Below, piece by piece: positions 36,090 through 48,327 of a stretch of DNA of 64,000 nt; position 1 is the stretch's first letter, and every line of letters begins with the position of its first letter. A model generated the notes under the pieces. The model had not been told where the DNA came from, made no database searches, and was given only the letters and a program-made list of their open reading frames with translations. The DNA comes from Pegea sp. RAD2-039 (taxonomy: Eukaryota; Chordata; Thaliacea; Salpida; Salpidae), in NCBI GenBank assembly GCA_034620365.1, contig JAQGEQ010000270.1, forward strand, positions 620,001 through 684,000, given 5' to 3'. Made by a program: the position numbers and the translations under genes.

Positions 36090-38336
36090 TCATGAACAAC
36101 AATGTGTAGAAACAGATGCTAATCCCCATTTCAAATTCGTCAGCATAAATTTTAAAGCTTTTGTCCATTGTTCTTCAGAATTAAGGATTATCTTGATTGA
36201 GTAAGCACCTCCAGGAAAACCAACATCTTCAATAACTCCGTTTCTCATCCTTTTAAACATAAAATGTCATCTTCTTGGAATCAATGATCTCAAAACCAAC
36301 TCGCTTTAGAAGTTGATCAAAACTAATCTGTCTGTAAGTTTATCGAACTTACTTGTAAGGTAAATGGCATCCATTCACTCGATAGAGTTCTTCCTGAAAC
36401 TGTTGCAGACAATCAAGAAACGCAACCATACCTTGATCAAATTTAGTATTCCACAAGAAGCGGATGCCTCCTGAAGCATGAAGAGGCAGCTCCTTGAACA
36501 TAAAGTTGTTTAAACAAGTTGATTGATAATTGAAAATAATTTGATAAAAAAATGAAGAAAACTGTTAACCTTCGATTTATCATCGATCTGTTCAATGTAT
36601 GAATGACTTCCAAATGGAACCAACTTGTAATTTTTAAACTCCAAGTTCAACTTCATAGCAAGTGAAGATAACAACAAGGCAGCCTGGCCCCAAGCTGTAT
36701 TTATTTCTGACCAGTCAACATGGTTGTTTGGTAATCTACCCAACCGAAAACCATTTATTGTACCAAATGGGCCAGAGTGCCTAACATAAAAAACCAGCTG
36801 ACATTAAGTTTCAAAATGATATTTATTTATCAATGAAATCAAGGGGTCTGGTCTCAGTTATTTGATTAACATAACACTCACCAAATATGAAAAGTAGCAT
36901 TGAATATGTTGGTTTTTCGAAGTCTATTCAGTTCAGCTTCAGTTTCTTCTGATTCTCTATTTACTGTTAACTCTTGTTCATATAATTCTATTTGCTTCAA
37001 TTGCAGGTCACAAAATTCTTGAGACTTTCTGTGTTAAAATTCAAGTAACTTGTAAAAGAACTTAACACAATTATTTTTAGAATTACAACTAACTACACAA
37101 TTTCTTTTTAAAAGGTATTTCAGTTACTTTTTTTTAACTAATAAAAGATTCTCTATTTCTTCTTCAGATTCCTTTGTTGAATCTATAACTTGTTGACGTT
37201 CTTTATTTAATCTCGCTAACCTGTTAAATAATATATATTTTTTTAACTATAACACTTTAATTATTAAATAATTCTTACTCTTGTAGTAGTTGTTTGTTTT
37301 CTTTATCTAATTCTTCTGATTGCAGAACCATACTACTTACATCAGCATCTTCAGAATCCTCTGAATGAAGCTGCTTGTAATAATTGCTGAAAAGTTCAAA
37401 CAATCAAACTTAAAAAGATCAAAGTTTACAAACAGCAAATATAATAAATATACCTGTAATTGATGGTTTTCTTCTCGACATTTTTCACTTCTTTGTTCAG
37501 ACTCTCTAAAACTAAATCTGTACAATCTTCACATAAAGGATGTTCAACATCAGAACTACCTGACATCAAATCAAAGACTGAAGCAGCTTTCTGTCATCAA
37601 AAATTTGTTTTATGTTTTCTATAATTTAATATTAGAATTACTATAAAGCAGTAATCAAAATTTGAAAATAAATTTATGAAAATGTTTTAACAAATAGTTA
37701 AAACTTACTTTTAATTCAGCATTAAGTTGATCAGGATTAAATTTATTGTCACTAATAATAGAAAAGCTACTCGAGTTCCCATGATCTTCTATTGGTAATG
37801 TTAACAATTCACTTGAAGCATTTAAACCATCTTCTATAGATAAGCTTTCTATTTGAGAATCCTCATTAGGCTATAAAATAAACCCAGTATAAAGTAAGTT
37901 ATTTTATATAGTTTTTCTATCTAAAATATATATAATTTGATACATATGCAAATTTTCAATAGGTTTTTAAAACATAATGAAAATAGTTGTATTAAAGCAA
38001 ATAAGATGAACTAAATAATTACAATAAAAAGTTACATACATAAAAATACAATAAAAAAATTATTGATTGAAGTTGTAAGATATATAATTAAAACTTGATG
38101 TATTAGTTCAACATTTTTTAAGAAACAGCTTAAGTCATAAATAAAAAACAAATATTAGAAGAATAACTAACATCAGTAATATTTACTTTCATCAAATCAT
38201 TTGGCATCATTTCATCTTCAAATTTGATTATTTTAAACTTACTCAAGTCTTTGTCACTAATATTAGTTAAAGAGTCATCTAATTTTAGTATTTGTTTGCA
38301 TTTAGTGCAAATGAACATCACATTTTGAGTCTCCAT
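36090..38336 (-). CDS. BECN1: Beclin (Atg6), autophagy subunit of the class III PI3-kinase complex
   Basis: Scaffold of the VPS34 lipid-kinase complex that starts autophagosome formation. Nine exons: 38336-38172, 37870-37709, 37590-37454, 37386-37279, 37220-37128, 37028-36882, 36780-36570, 36492-36353, 36249-36090; 440 aa (about 450 in vertebrates). Visible in order: N-terminal CTKC (Cys10, Cys13); BH3-like [18 protein letters not shown] with a second CxxC (Cys129, Cys132); a coiled coil over roughly residues 135-255; and the BARA domain from [11 protein letters not shown], with [57 protein letters not shown] and [19 protein letters not shown]. The extreme C-terminus, HCCS, is shorter than in vertebrates. 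The acidic, Ser-rich stretch between residues 55 and 110 is not conserved. Confidence 0.97.
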
Positions 38337-39330
38337 CCTATACTCAACAATTTAACTGACTATAAAAGTAACAATTAAATAATGAAAATTCTTTGATAGA
38401 AACAATAATTTTATTAATTAAATTAAGATAGCAATAAATAAAGGACTTATAAAACAGTCTTCAGAAAGTTAAATAAACAACTTAATCAAAATAGTTGATT
38501 TTCTTTGGTGTTAAAGTTAAAAAAATATATTACTATTTGTAAATCAAAATGAAAAAAGTTTTTTAAACAACTTTATCGTTATTTATAGTTTAAACAAGGC
38601 AAGAAGAAATCTAGGTCTATTTACTACGAAAAGTCACTTTTCGCTTCAGCAAGTTTTATAATAAAATAAACAAAAATTAAATAAATCAGCTGACTTGTCA
38701 AAAGAAATGATTGAAAAATAATTCTATTATAAACCAAATAACAAGTATTCATGAAAAGTAATCTTTTTAATTTACTACTTTATTAAACAAGTAATAGCTC
38801 TGTGCTTATGTCCTTAATCAAATTTATTTTTATAGCTTAGATTAGGTTGAAAAAAAAGGTTACTTATCCGATAATTCATTTATGATTTCAAAACACTAAT
38901 GATTACTGTAGTTTTAAAAGTATAATAATGGTCTGCTTTGAACGAGAACGACCGAGAGCTGCTCGTTGTGCTCAAATATAATAAAGTATTGAATATTTGT
39001 TTTAATTTAGTATTGAACATAATAAGCTAAACTTAATATTATCATAAACTTATATTGTAAATTTTAACAAAAAAATATTTGTAACGCAATTATTAAGGGC
39101 CTACTTCGACCGAGAACGGCCATACGAATATGCTCTGAGTGATGATGTTAAAAACACAAAGCAAAATAAAGAGGAAATATACGAACAAGACACAGTAAAG
39201 TAGAATAGTAAAAGCCTTTAGGGTTTCTTTCTTTTCTTTAGAGCTGGGGTTTCTTCTCTCTCGTTCAGTTGTTTGCAAAGTAGAGAGCGATATTTGGAGT
39301 AATCCGCTGCAATATCTTCCCAGTTGCTGT
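38337..39330. other. Spacer upstream of Beclin
   Basis: Expected to hold the Beclin promoter. Two short related stretches, near 38933 (CTTTGAACGAGAACGACCGA) and 39098 (CTACTTCGACCGAGAACGG), share a CGAGAACG core and may be remnants of a small repeat. No coding sequence. Confidence 0.4.
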
Positions 39331-39355
39331 CATTTATTTATTTATTTATTTATTA
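39331..39355 (-). repeat. (ATTT)n tail of LINE copy B
   Basis: About six ATTT units at the 3' end of the element, in place of a poly(A) tail. Copies A and C end in shorter, degenerate versions. Confidence 0.85.
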
Positions 39356-40700
39356 CAATAAATGTGAAGGAGGGTGCCTAAAGAGAGCACCTCTCGCTAA
39401 CACACATTCTCACAAATTAGCTCTATTTGACGTGTAAACGAAAAAGCATATGACAATGAAGAATTACACAGAATCATAGTATTGTAAAAAAGAAAAATTC
39501 ACAGTTTAGAAATGGCAATGTTGGCGATATTATAACAATTCAGCTTTTTCTTGAACAGCGTAAGTGATTTTGACATGACAATTTCTGATGGCAGATTGTT
39601 CCATGTACTGATTGTGCGGTATGAGAAAAAACTTAATCTGGTTAATGTAGCTGGTGGAGTGGGCTTATTAAGATGTAATTTATGTCTTCTAAGTTGATAT
39701 AACTTGAGGGAGGGACTAATGGAGAAAAAGTCATCAAACTGAAGATCAATTAGGTTGTGAATAATTTTAAAAATCAGAATAAGGTTGTATTTAATTCTTC
39801 GGATTTCCAAAGTCTCTAGATTGAAGAAGCTGAGACGATGCTTATAACTCTCGTATTTGATATTAAGTTTCCTGCAAACCAATATCGTAAATGTTGCCTG
39901 AACAGATTCGATTTTTCTGATATCACCAACTTGATATGGCATCCATGCACTGACATTGTATTCAAGAATAGGGCGTATGTACAGTTTGAAAAGGTTGACG
40001 TAAAACCATGGATCTTTAGAATTAAAAGTCTTTATGATGAGGTGGACAAGCTTGATAGATTTTCCAAAGATTCTGGAAACATAACTGTGCCATTTGAAGT
40101 CAGATGTCAGAGTAATGCCGAGGTCTATGACTGAGGATACTCGTTCAAGAATAGATCCATTGATGTAGTATTGGTTGCTGAAGTTGGCAGCTGGCTTACG
40201 GGAGAATGTTATAACTTCAGACTTTGTTGGCTGGATTTTAAGTTGCCAATTCGCAGACCAGTTTTCTACAATATTTAGTGCAGTTTGGAGTTTTGAGTGA
40301 GAACCAGATAATAGCTTGATGTCGTCTGCATACACAAACACACTGACATTGTCTACTGTTATTAGTCTTCTGATGAGGTCTTCAATGAAAATCAAAAAGA
40401 GAAGTGGACCCAAGACGGAACCTTGAGGAACGCCGCTGGTGACTTTACTAGGAGTAGATAAAGATCTTTCTACACGGGTTCGTTGGGTTCTACCTGATAA
40501 GAAATCTTCAATCCATTTTAAGATTTGCTGATTTTTATGTTTTTCAATACAATAATGAGCTTGTTGTGTGGAACAGAATCAAAAGCTTTAGCAAAATCAA
40601 GGTATATGATGTCACATGGAGTATTACTTTCGTAATGAGCTGTAAGCTCATTGAAAAAAGTGAGATGTTGAGTCAAAGAAGATCTTTGCTTTAACTTTAA
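39331..40700 (-). mobile_element. 5'-truncated LINE copy B with largely intact reverse transcriptase end
   Basis: On the - strand, a reverse transcriptase begins within the fingers/palm: YLDFAKAFDSVPH (motif A) near 40600, SGVPQGSVLGPLLF (motif B) near 40430 and FVYADDIKLL (catalytic motif C) near 40330. An uninterrupted C-terminal region ends in WNNLPSEIVMSKSLTLFKKK at the stop at 39499. One frame break sits at about 40540-40560, just after motif A; the rest (304 codons from 40413) is open. The element ends with the family 3' UTR and an (ATTT)n run at 39331-39355. The layout fits the CR1/Jockey/Rex group; the exact clade is not determined. Best preserved of the copies here. Confidence 0.88.
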
Positions 40701-40789
40701 GTGATTCCCAGTTCATTCTCGCGCTTGCAGATGCCTTTGAAATGTCAACAGGGACAGCCTATATTGCGTTTGCCTTTAGAATTGTCTAT

Positions 40790-41225
40790 TTTTGTCTATC
40801 TCGGCTCAAAAATAACATCAACAGCATCGATCAAAGCCGAGATCAACGGACACATCGGTAACAGAAGCATCTAACACGTTTGTACAGTTCACCTCCAGGG
40901 TCTGAAATAATCCAAAACTATCTATCAAAACTAGGATTGCCATCTACAGAGGTTTTGTCGGCATTACGATAATGTATGCCATTGAAACTTGGATTTTGTG
41001 GAAGGCTAACAAAAGTAAACTCAACACCTGTCATTTTCGTTGTCTTCATCGCATATTACGTTTAACGTGGCAAAAAGTGATCTCAAACAAGCAGGTCTTA
41101 AGGTGCACAGGCCTGACAACAATGTACAGCATGCTAAGCAAGCAGAGACTTTGCTGACTCGGACACATTCTCTGAATAGATAACTGATGGATTCCAAAGG
41201 ATCTGTTGTACAGGGAGCTAACGCA
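40790..41225 (+). mobile_element. Fragment of a second LINE family (copy D)
   Basis: Opposite in direction to copy B and directly beyond its 5' end. The frame reads FVYLGSKITSTASIKAEING, then after a break ITIMYAIETWILWKANKSK, RCLHRILRLTW and RLCWLGH-like and IPKDLLYREL-like pieces (with stops). This is the common order at the C-terminus of many non-LTR reverse transcriptases. Degenerate. Confidence 0.7.
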
Positions 41226-42553
41226 ATAAAAAACAAATAATAAATATATTTAACGTATTATTATAAACAGCTAATTTACTTCAGGATCTTAAATGAGAAA
41301 TGTTATTTTATTTTTACGCTTAATTTTTACTTTTCAATCAGCCTTATACCATTTTTATTATTTAATATTTAAAAATAATGAGTTTTATTTATCTGAAAAA
41401 ATCAAGTAAAAGAAACCTGTACGCAAAATCAACAAAGCTATAACAAGAGGGGTAGGTAACTAAATCTTTGATAACTTTCTAAAGGTATATTTTATAGTGA
41501 AATTTCAAAGTTTCTTCATAAGTAAAAGCGTATCATCATAATTCCTGCAAAGAGCGCAAAATATTTGTCTAGCAAAAATAGTTTGTAAAATGATAAATAA
41601 AAAGTAAATATTATTTCACTGAATTTTTCACCAAGAATAAAACATCTTCCCATTACTATGGTCTAATTTGGACGAGAATAACAAATTTCGCTTTTTACAT
41701 TAAATATCTAGTTCAAGTTGTAGAGGTCTTTAAGCTTCCTCATTTATTAAAAACAGCAGAAAATTTTCTTCAATGAGCTTTGATTATAGCTGATAGTAGT
41801 AAGCACACAGCTCTCATTAGATGTTCAGCGACACAGTTTAGTAAACTGGAACAATGACCTTCAAGTCAAAAATTGCAAGCTTTTATTTAAGACTTTTTCA
41901 GGTCTTAAATGAGCTGCCTACTTGGGTTGATTAGACACACAGATTTGTATTGTGGTGGAATTTTAAATACGGATGGGTAATCGACTTTCCGCGGTCGATA
42001 GATGGCACGGTATACCGTACCGCAAACTCACTGGTGTTGGGCAGTTTATCGTCGCCGAAAATTACTCATCTTTGGTTTGCACAAAGAAAATAGCAAAAAA
42101 CAATCAGACCTATAGACAAGATTGTAATAAGACTTCATTCTCTTTTTGATAAAGATTCTCATAGATGGGAACTTAATAATAGAAAAAAGAGGAAACAAAA
42201 TAAATTGAAATTTTATTAGAAATAAGAAAATCAAAATTTTAATACAGGACAAAAAACATAAAATTACATCTTCAAGATCAGCTAGCTCAAAAGACTCATT
42301 TCAAGAAGTTTTGAAGATTGTTTTAAATAATTCATTCCCCGTTCCAGATTAAAATGAATAATTGTGAAGCTTTTGAAACTTGTCTAGAATAACTTGTTCA
42401 ATTTGGTATACTTTAGAAATATATTTTACTTCATTACTTAATTGGTTTAAAAATAAAATAAAAATGAAGTTATAGGGATTAAAAAAAAAGTAATAAAATA
42501 AATGGAATGAGATTTTTCAAATATCTTCAGATCGATTCAGACTCCTTGCATCA
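41226..42553. other. Spacer downstream of presenilin
   Basis: Mostly AT-rich with a short GC-richer patch at 41960-42060 that includes the inverted stretch GGTATACCGTACC. No coding content recognised. Confidence 0.4.
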
Positions 42554-45509
42554 TTAAAGAAACACTTGAGATGATACAAGCTCGTCTACAAACGGTGCGA
42601 TCGCGTACCTGGTGCTGTAATCAATTATATTTTTTCAAACATTTGTCGTAATCGCATTTATCGACTGAAAAAGTTGCGATAAAATTGATTGAAAAGAATT
42701 TACCTGAAATAAAAAACCAAACCAAAAGCAATTGATATTGGTAGGGCTGGAAGAGCTTTCTGATAGATTGCTAGCAGTATCAATGTAAGACATAACCCAA
42801 TGAGTATAGCAACATAACAAGCCATCATTGTGTTCCAATCACCAGTTGCTGACGCTTTGCCGACCAAGATACTAAAATTAATTGAAACGTTTAATTTAAG
42901 GATAAATTTAAAAATAAACTTTTTGGTTTGAATTATTTGACTAAATTCTTGTTTTTATCGAAATTATCGTCAGAAAAATTCTTCTTTAATTTTGACGAAC
43001 TATTAAAATAATTTGATTTAAAAATTCAAAAACCTGTAAAAGATAAAGTCCCCAAGCCCCAGTTTTACTCCTTTCTGTTCGGAATCACTTTCAGACTGTG
43101 AAGGAGGCGATTGATTGCTCCTGGCTGCTTCTCTGCTCTCAGCTGATGTACTAACATGAAGCTGAACATCAAAATAAAGCATCAAAAGAAGTAAGCAGGA
43201 AAATAAATCAACTTGTTGATGAGGATTTGAAAGATTAGTAAGTTACATTTACGTTTCCAGAATCTTCTTCTCTTTGTCGTTGCCAGCTCGCTCCAAATCC
43301 TGCATTGTCTGCTTCGTCTGTAGAAGACACTTTGGTGGTTGCCATAGTGATCCAAACCATGGCAGAGGAGTATATCAAAGCAGGAAAAAGAGATTCGTTC
43401 CGTTCCTCAGCCATGTTGACGAGCATCCGGAGAGGTCCTTGAAAAAGATCAGGAAAAAGTCTTTTGTTTAAACTATCATCAGAAAATATAAAAAAGTGGA
43501 AACAATTTTTAGACAAACATTTGTCACGTGACTTCAAATTTTCAAAAAATCGATTGTATCGTGATCTTGTACGATGGCAATAACATCAGGAGCAAAAGAT
43601 ACGAACCTTTTTCACATAAAACAGCTAAAAGATCATATATTGAAACGAAAGCTAATAAAAGCCAAGCTGTCCAGTCAGGCAGGTACTTGATGAAAACAAG
43701 AGCCATCAAAGCTGACACAGAAATCAGATAAGCTTGTTGTAAGATGAGAGGACCTGATAAAAGCTGAGATGAGTAAATTCCAAGTGAAAAAAGTTGTAAA
43801 TTGAAATTTAAAAACCTTTCCAGTGAATACAAAGCATGCCGACCACTCCAAAGTTCCAAATTATAAAAGCAGTGCTAATATAATCGAAGGGAATATTGTA
43901 AGCTACTAAAACGTTTTTCAAATACAGCAAGGCGAATATGAAGAGTAATATAAGTGAGGAGAAAATCAACCAACCATGAATCACTTTGTAGCATCTGAAA
44001 AAATTCAGTGAAAAATCTGAAGATTAAATCTCTACATGATAAATAATCAACAACTTTTTATGGCCTGTTTTTCAACAATAATTAAAAACATTTTAAAGGA
44101 GTAGACATTACATAGATAAAATGAAGTATAAAATGCATGAAAACCTGTATTTGTATAGTACTACTAAAAAAAGGGTCATTACTACTATTACTCCAATAAT
44201 TATCAACGAATTTCCAATTGTTTCCAAAATCAATTGACCAGTTGAGGCGTTATCTGAGTGAAATGGGGTGTAAACTAAATATTCACCTCCTGATTGGTCA
44301 GAAAAATATGAGATGGACCTAAAAACAGATTCTGACTTTGAAAAATAGTGCTTATAAAGTAATAACCAAACTCTAAAGTAAATGAGATATATAATAAAAA
44401 TTGGATTAATAGTGGCTATAACAATCTTGATATATTAATAAGAAAAATGTTTTAATTATTAAAATATTATAGAATTTAAATTTAACAAAAAGAATGTTAG
44501 TAATATTACATCTGAGACAACATCTGAATACAAATTTCAAAACCATTCTTAAATATAACAAATTATAACTTACGTTATAGTAGCGACTACTACAGCCATA
44601 CAAATGCTAACAGGAACAAACAATGAAACTACAGTGCTAGCTCCATATTTCATAACATCTTCTTCTTCTTCAACTATAAATAAAATCATGATATATTATT
44701 AACATTTAAATCTTAGATTGCTGATCAGATAAATTTAATCTCTGAACAAATCCAAATACCTTCTTCAATGACTTGTGTATCAGAAATCCGATTGTTCCTG
44801 AAATCATAAATTTAGCATCAAAATTTAATCTTATAAACTTATAAGTCTATTTTGATACTAAAGATTATTAATTGCTTAAAGTTTTATAATTTAAATAATA
44901 AAGCAAAATGAGATTTTAAATATACAAAAAATTTTTAATTAAAACAAAATTTTGATTATTTACAATTACAAAACAATCAACATTAAAAATTGAATTTGTT
45001 CATAGAGTATAACAAGAGTATACATTTTGTCATTAGTTATTTACTTATTTATAAATTTCATCTGTTCACAATCAGTTTTTATAAAATTAAACAAGTTCAC
45101 ATTATAAAATTGTTATTTAAAAACTAAAAAAGTTTAGTCAATTCTTAAAACTAAAAAAATAACTTGTAACAGTTATACATAACTTAAAGTTTATTTAATT
45201 AGTATTAAGGTTGATATAAACAAAGATTTTATTATAATTATAATGAATCAAATCAAAGTTTAAGTGAGCTTATTTGAATTATCAAAGAGATATTTAAATG
45301 TGATGAGTAAAAGCTCAGTGAAAAATATTTATAAAGATTTCTAAAAAGATTTGGAACTAAAATATTAAAAGATTAAAATACAAAAAATTATTGTGAATAA
45401 AAACTGAAAAATAAACTAACGATTGATTATCATTATTTGACGATACTTCATTAACTACATTGGTTTGTAATAAACGACTCATCTCTTCGTCAGATGAGCT
45501 ATAAGACAT
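42554..45509 (-). CDS. PSEN: Presenilin, catalytic subunit of gamma-secretase
   Basis: Intramembrane aspartyl protease that cleaves Notch and APP-type substrates. Ten exons: 45509-45421, 44797-44760, 44673-44574, 44318-44145, 43994-43816, 43753-43607, 43437-43253, 43161-43034, 42871-42704, 42614-42554; 422 aa (about 450-467 in vertebrates). All diagnostic elements are present: [18 protein letters not shown] (helix 1), [30 protein letters not shown], the helix 6 YD (Asp234), GPLRMLV before the autoproteolysis loop, the helix 7 GLGD (Asp342) and the PAL motif (388-390). The hydrophilic loop is short and Ser/Glu-rich. Two in-frame ATGs are possible at the start (45509 and 45482); I took the upstream one. 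The last exon is small (61 nt). Five of nine donors are GTT. Confidence 0.97.
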
Positions 45510-48327
45510 ATCAAGCAAGATTTGTTTACAGCAATAGTCAAGAACCAGGATAATAAGATAACAAAATTAATGAAAAAAAAGGGTAATACCCTATAAATCT
45601 GTTTGACAAATAAAAATCATATATAAGATTAGTATAAAAGCAATTAATATTAGTTATGATCAAAACATTTGTTCTTTTGCGAGTTAATGTTTTATGTAAA
45701 AGAGTTGCGTAACATTTTTTTCACCATATTTTAGCTATTTCAGAGATAAAACTTATTTCATCGACTGAAAGTGGAGCAGTAATTGTTAAACTTAATATTT
45801 TCAGAAAAGGATTAAAAACTTTCCTTTTATTGAAAACAAACTTTGCTATTCCTTCATCAAGCAATTATCTCTTGCTTGGTTTATCTGATTTTAATTCTGA
45901 CTTAGAACACAAACTTTAAGGACAAGTTCAAATCAATGTGAAGACTGTAAAATCTGTTTGATAAAGTATGAATTGAGCTTTTTGTGTCGATGAGTTTTAA
46001 ATGAGATTTATAGAATGTAAGCTTTGATTAAAGCATTTGATATAGATTATAAAACTAATGCTAAGAAGTCGGAACTTATTTTGATTATTAACGGTGATTA
46101 TTATTATTTTCCTTCTTTTTAGATGCTTCCTATAAAACTATTAATTCATTGAATTTATTTATGGCAGTACTGAAACTTTGTACTTGGACAAACTAGCAAG
46201 GTAATCTGTTGAATAATTTTTACAAAGTAGTCATTAGTAACTTTCAAAGTTTTATTAATAGTTTTTTAAGTATAAAATTTTTTTTAAGAATAACAAAATT
46301 TTTAATGCTTCACACACCACCATACAAGTAGCAGAATCCTCAAAATAATGCTGTTATGAGCATTATCACTTTAAAGGCACTGGAATTTTTAAAATCCCTA
46401 ATGTTCCTCGGCCAACTCTTCGCAAAGCCTGGCACTAATGAAGACTCACTTAATGATTTACTTTGTTAAATATTGTGACTAATCGCCAGGAAGTGCTTTT
46501 CATTTTATAATAAATTATCACAAGCTTAATACACAATTATCAAAGTTAGTGCCGTTTCAGATAACTTTTTCTTAGTTTTTGTTCCAAGAATTTTGGTTAA
46601 AATAGTTTTATTACTTTCTGAAATATTCTTCGATCTTTCGGTTTGGTCCGTTATTTTCAGTAAAATTATTCATTTGTTACTATTTAAGTTTCATCGCTTA
46701 ATAATTCTGTTTTTATTCACTTCTGACTGCTTCTATGAATTATTACTTTATCTTCTCTTTATTTTCATTTAAACTGAATCAGCTCAAACTAGTTTGATTT
46801 TCAATATCATTTTAATCGTAGTCATACCATAAAGAGACGAAAAGAACGAATCTTAAAGAAATATATTTTCCTTCTACAGCGTCAAAAAGTTTATTGAAAA
46901 TAAAACTCCTGTAACCGATAACACAATACTAAGAATAATGCAAATAAAGAACTTAAAAACATTTTAGACTCTTATAAAATTTTATATGAAACAGATTAAC
47001 TAGCATAGAAACTAATATTCGATTACTTTAGTGTTGTAATGATATTTGTCTATATAACTAAAGTATACTGTTTGAAGATTCGCTTGAACTAATTCTTAAA
47101 TTAAGTTTATTAGATTTTTTTCGTAAGATATCTGATGCATACAAATTTAAAATATATTTTATTTTAAAGAATTGTGAATTAACGTCATTTAACTTTATTA
47201 GAATCATAAAGTAATTTTTAATTTTAAAATCCAAATTTACCCAGTGTTTATTTTATGGTTTTATTATGTAAATTCTGACGTCGTTTTCAATGCTTAAAAT
47301 ACCGTATTATTACTTAAACTTTATACTATTCTCTTGGCAAGCTAAATTTTCTTTCAGCAAAAATAACTTAAACATATAGAAAACTAATTACCTCTGGCAA
47401 AAGTCAAAAAAGCCGATCGATTTTTATTTAAAGAAGAGAACAGTTTAAACTTTTCGATACAAATTTAATTAGCTGGACAATTTTTATCTTTTTAAAGTGA
47501 TCATTATCAAAAGAAGAGATTAACTGACAGAAAACATTGTAAGATACTTATACCATTTTTTATATGGTTTAAACTTTTTAAAGCTTTTTTTGTGGGATTT
47601 GATTAGATGGTTTCTATTAGTGTCGTTTTTACTTCACACCAATTTTGTTGAAGTCCAGAAAAGTATAAAGATCTAGCACTGCCAACAAATACTTTCTAAT
47701 TTGATATAAAATAAGATATTAAAGATCGATATAAAGTTATTTATTATTTAATCTATCAGATAAATTTTTTAAAACTTTTTTGCATTTTTATTGGAAGATT
47801 AATAATTTAAAACTAAATTGTAACCAAAACTTCAACAAAATCTATTTAAAAATCGCAATTGGAATGATGACAAAGATAAATGTGATTTTATTAGCAGGTT
47901 GATTTGCTTAACTCTAACACTAATAAAAGTATATTTGTTATCAAGAAAGAACAGTTATGGGCAGAAATGTTAAATATATTAAGCAAGTAAGAATCAATAG
48001 TTTATGTACAAAAGTAAGTTGATCAAGGTAGCAGAAATTAGAGTTTTATTTAAATGAAATCATGTTTGGTCGGTCATAAAAGAACACAGTCTGAAGATAC
48101 AACAAAAACCTTTTTAAAGATAAATTTGGTCGCAAACAAAAAAGAACAATTTCCGGTTCGATATTCAAAAAGAGATTAGCACCATAGACAAATATGGAGA
48201 AAGAAATTCACCAAGTGAAAAAAATTAACAAAATGATAAGATGACTTGACATATAAGTACCAAATAGATTTGAAATTTCAGAAAAAAATTAAGTTTTATA
48301 CAAAATAATTGATTGAGATGATGAAGG
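45510..48327. other. AT-rich spacer between presenilin and the RNF19-like gene
   Basis: About 2.8 kb without an open frame of any interest or a clear repeat. It must include the presenilin promoter and the RNF19-like 3' UTR. Confidence 0.5.

Noticed and set aside
39838..40134. + strand 98-codon frame
   Set aside because: Antisense of the LINE reverse transcriptase coding sequence.
42635..42838. Presenilin ending directly after the PAL exon (read-through to a near stop, or the acceptor at 42663)
   Set aside because: Both give truncated ends. Splicing from 42704 to 42614 restores the helix 9 end ([16 protein letters not shown]) in phase, so this was chosen.
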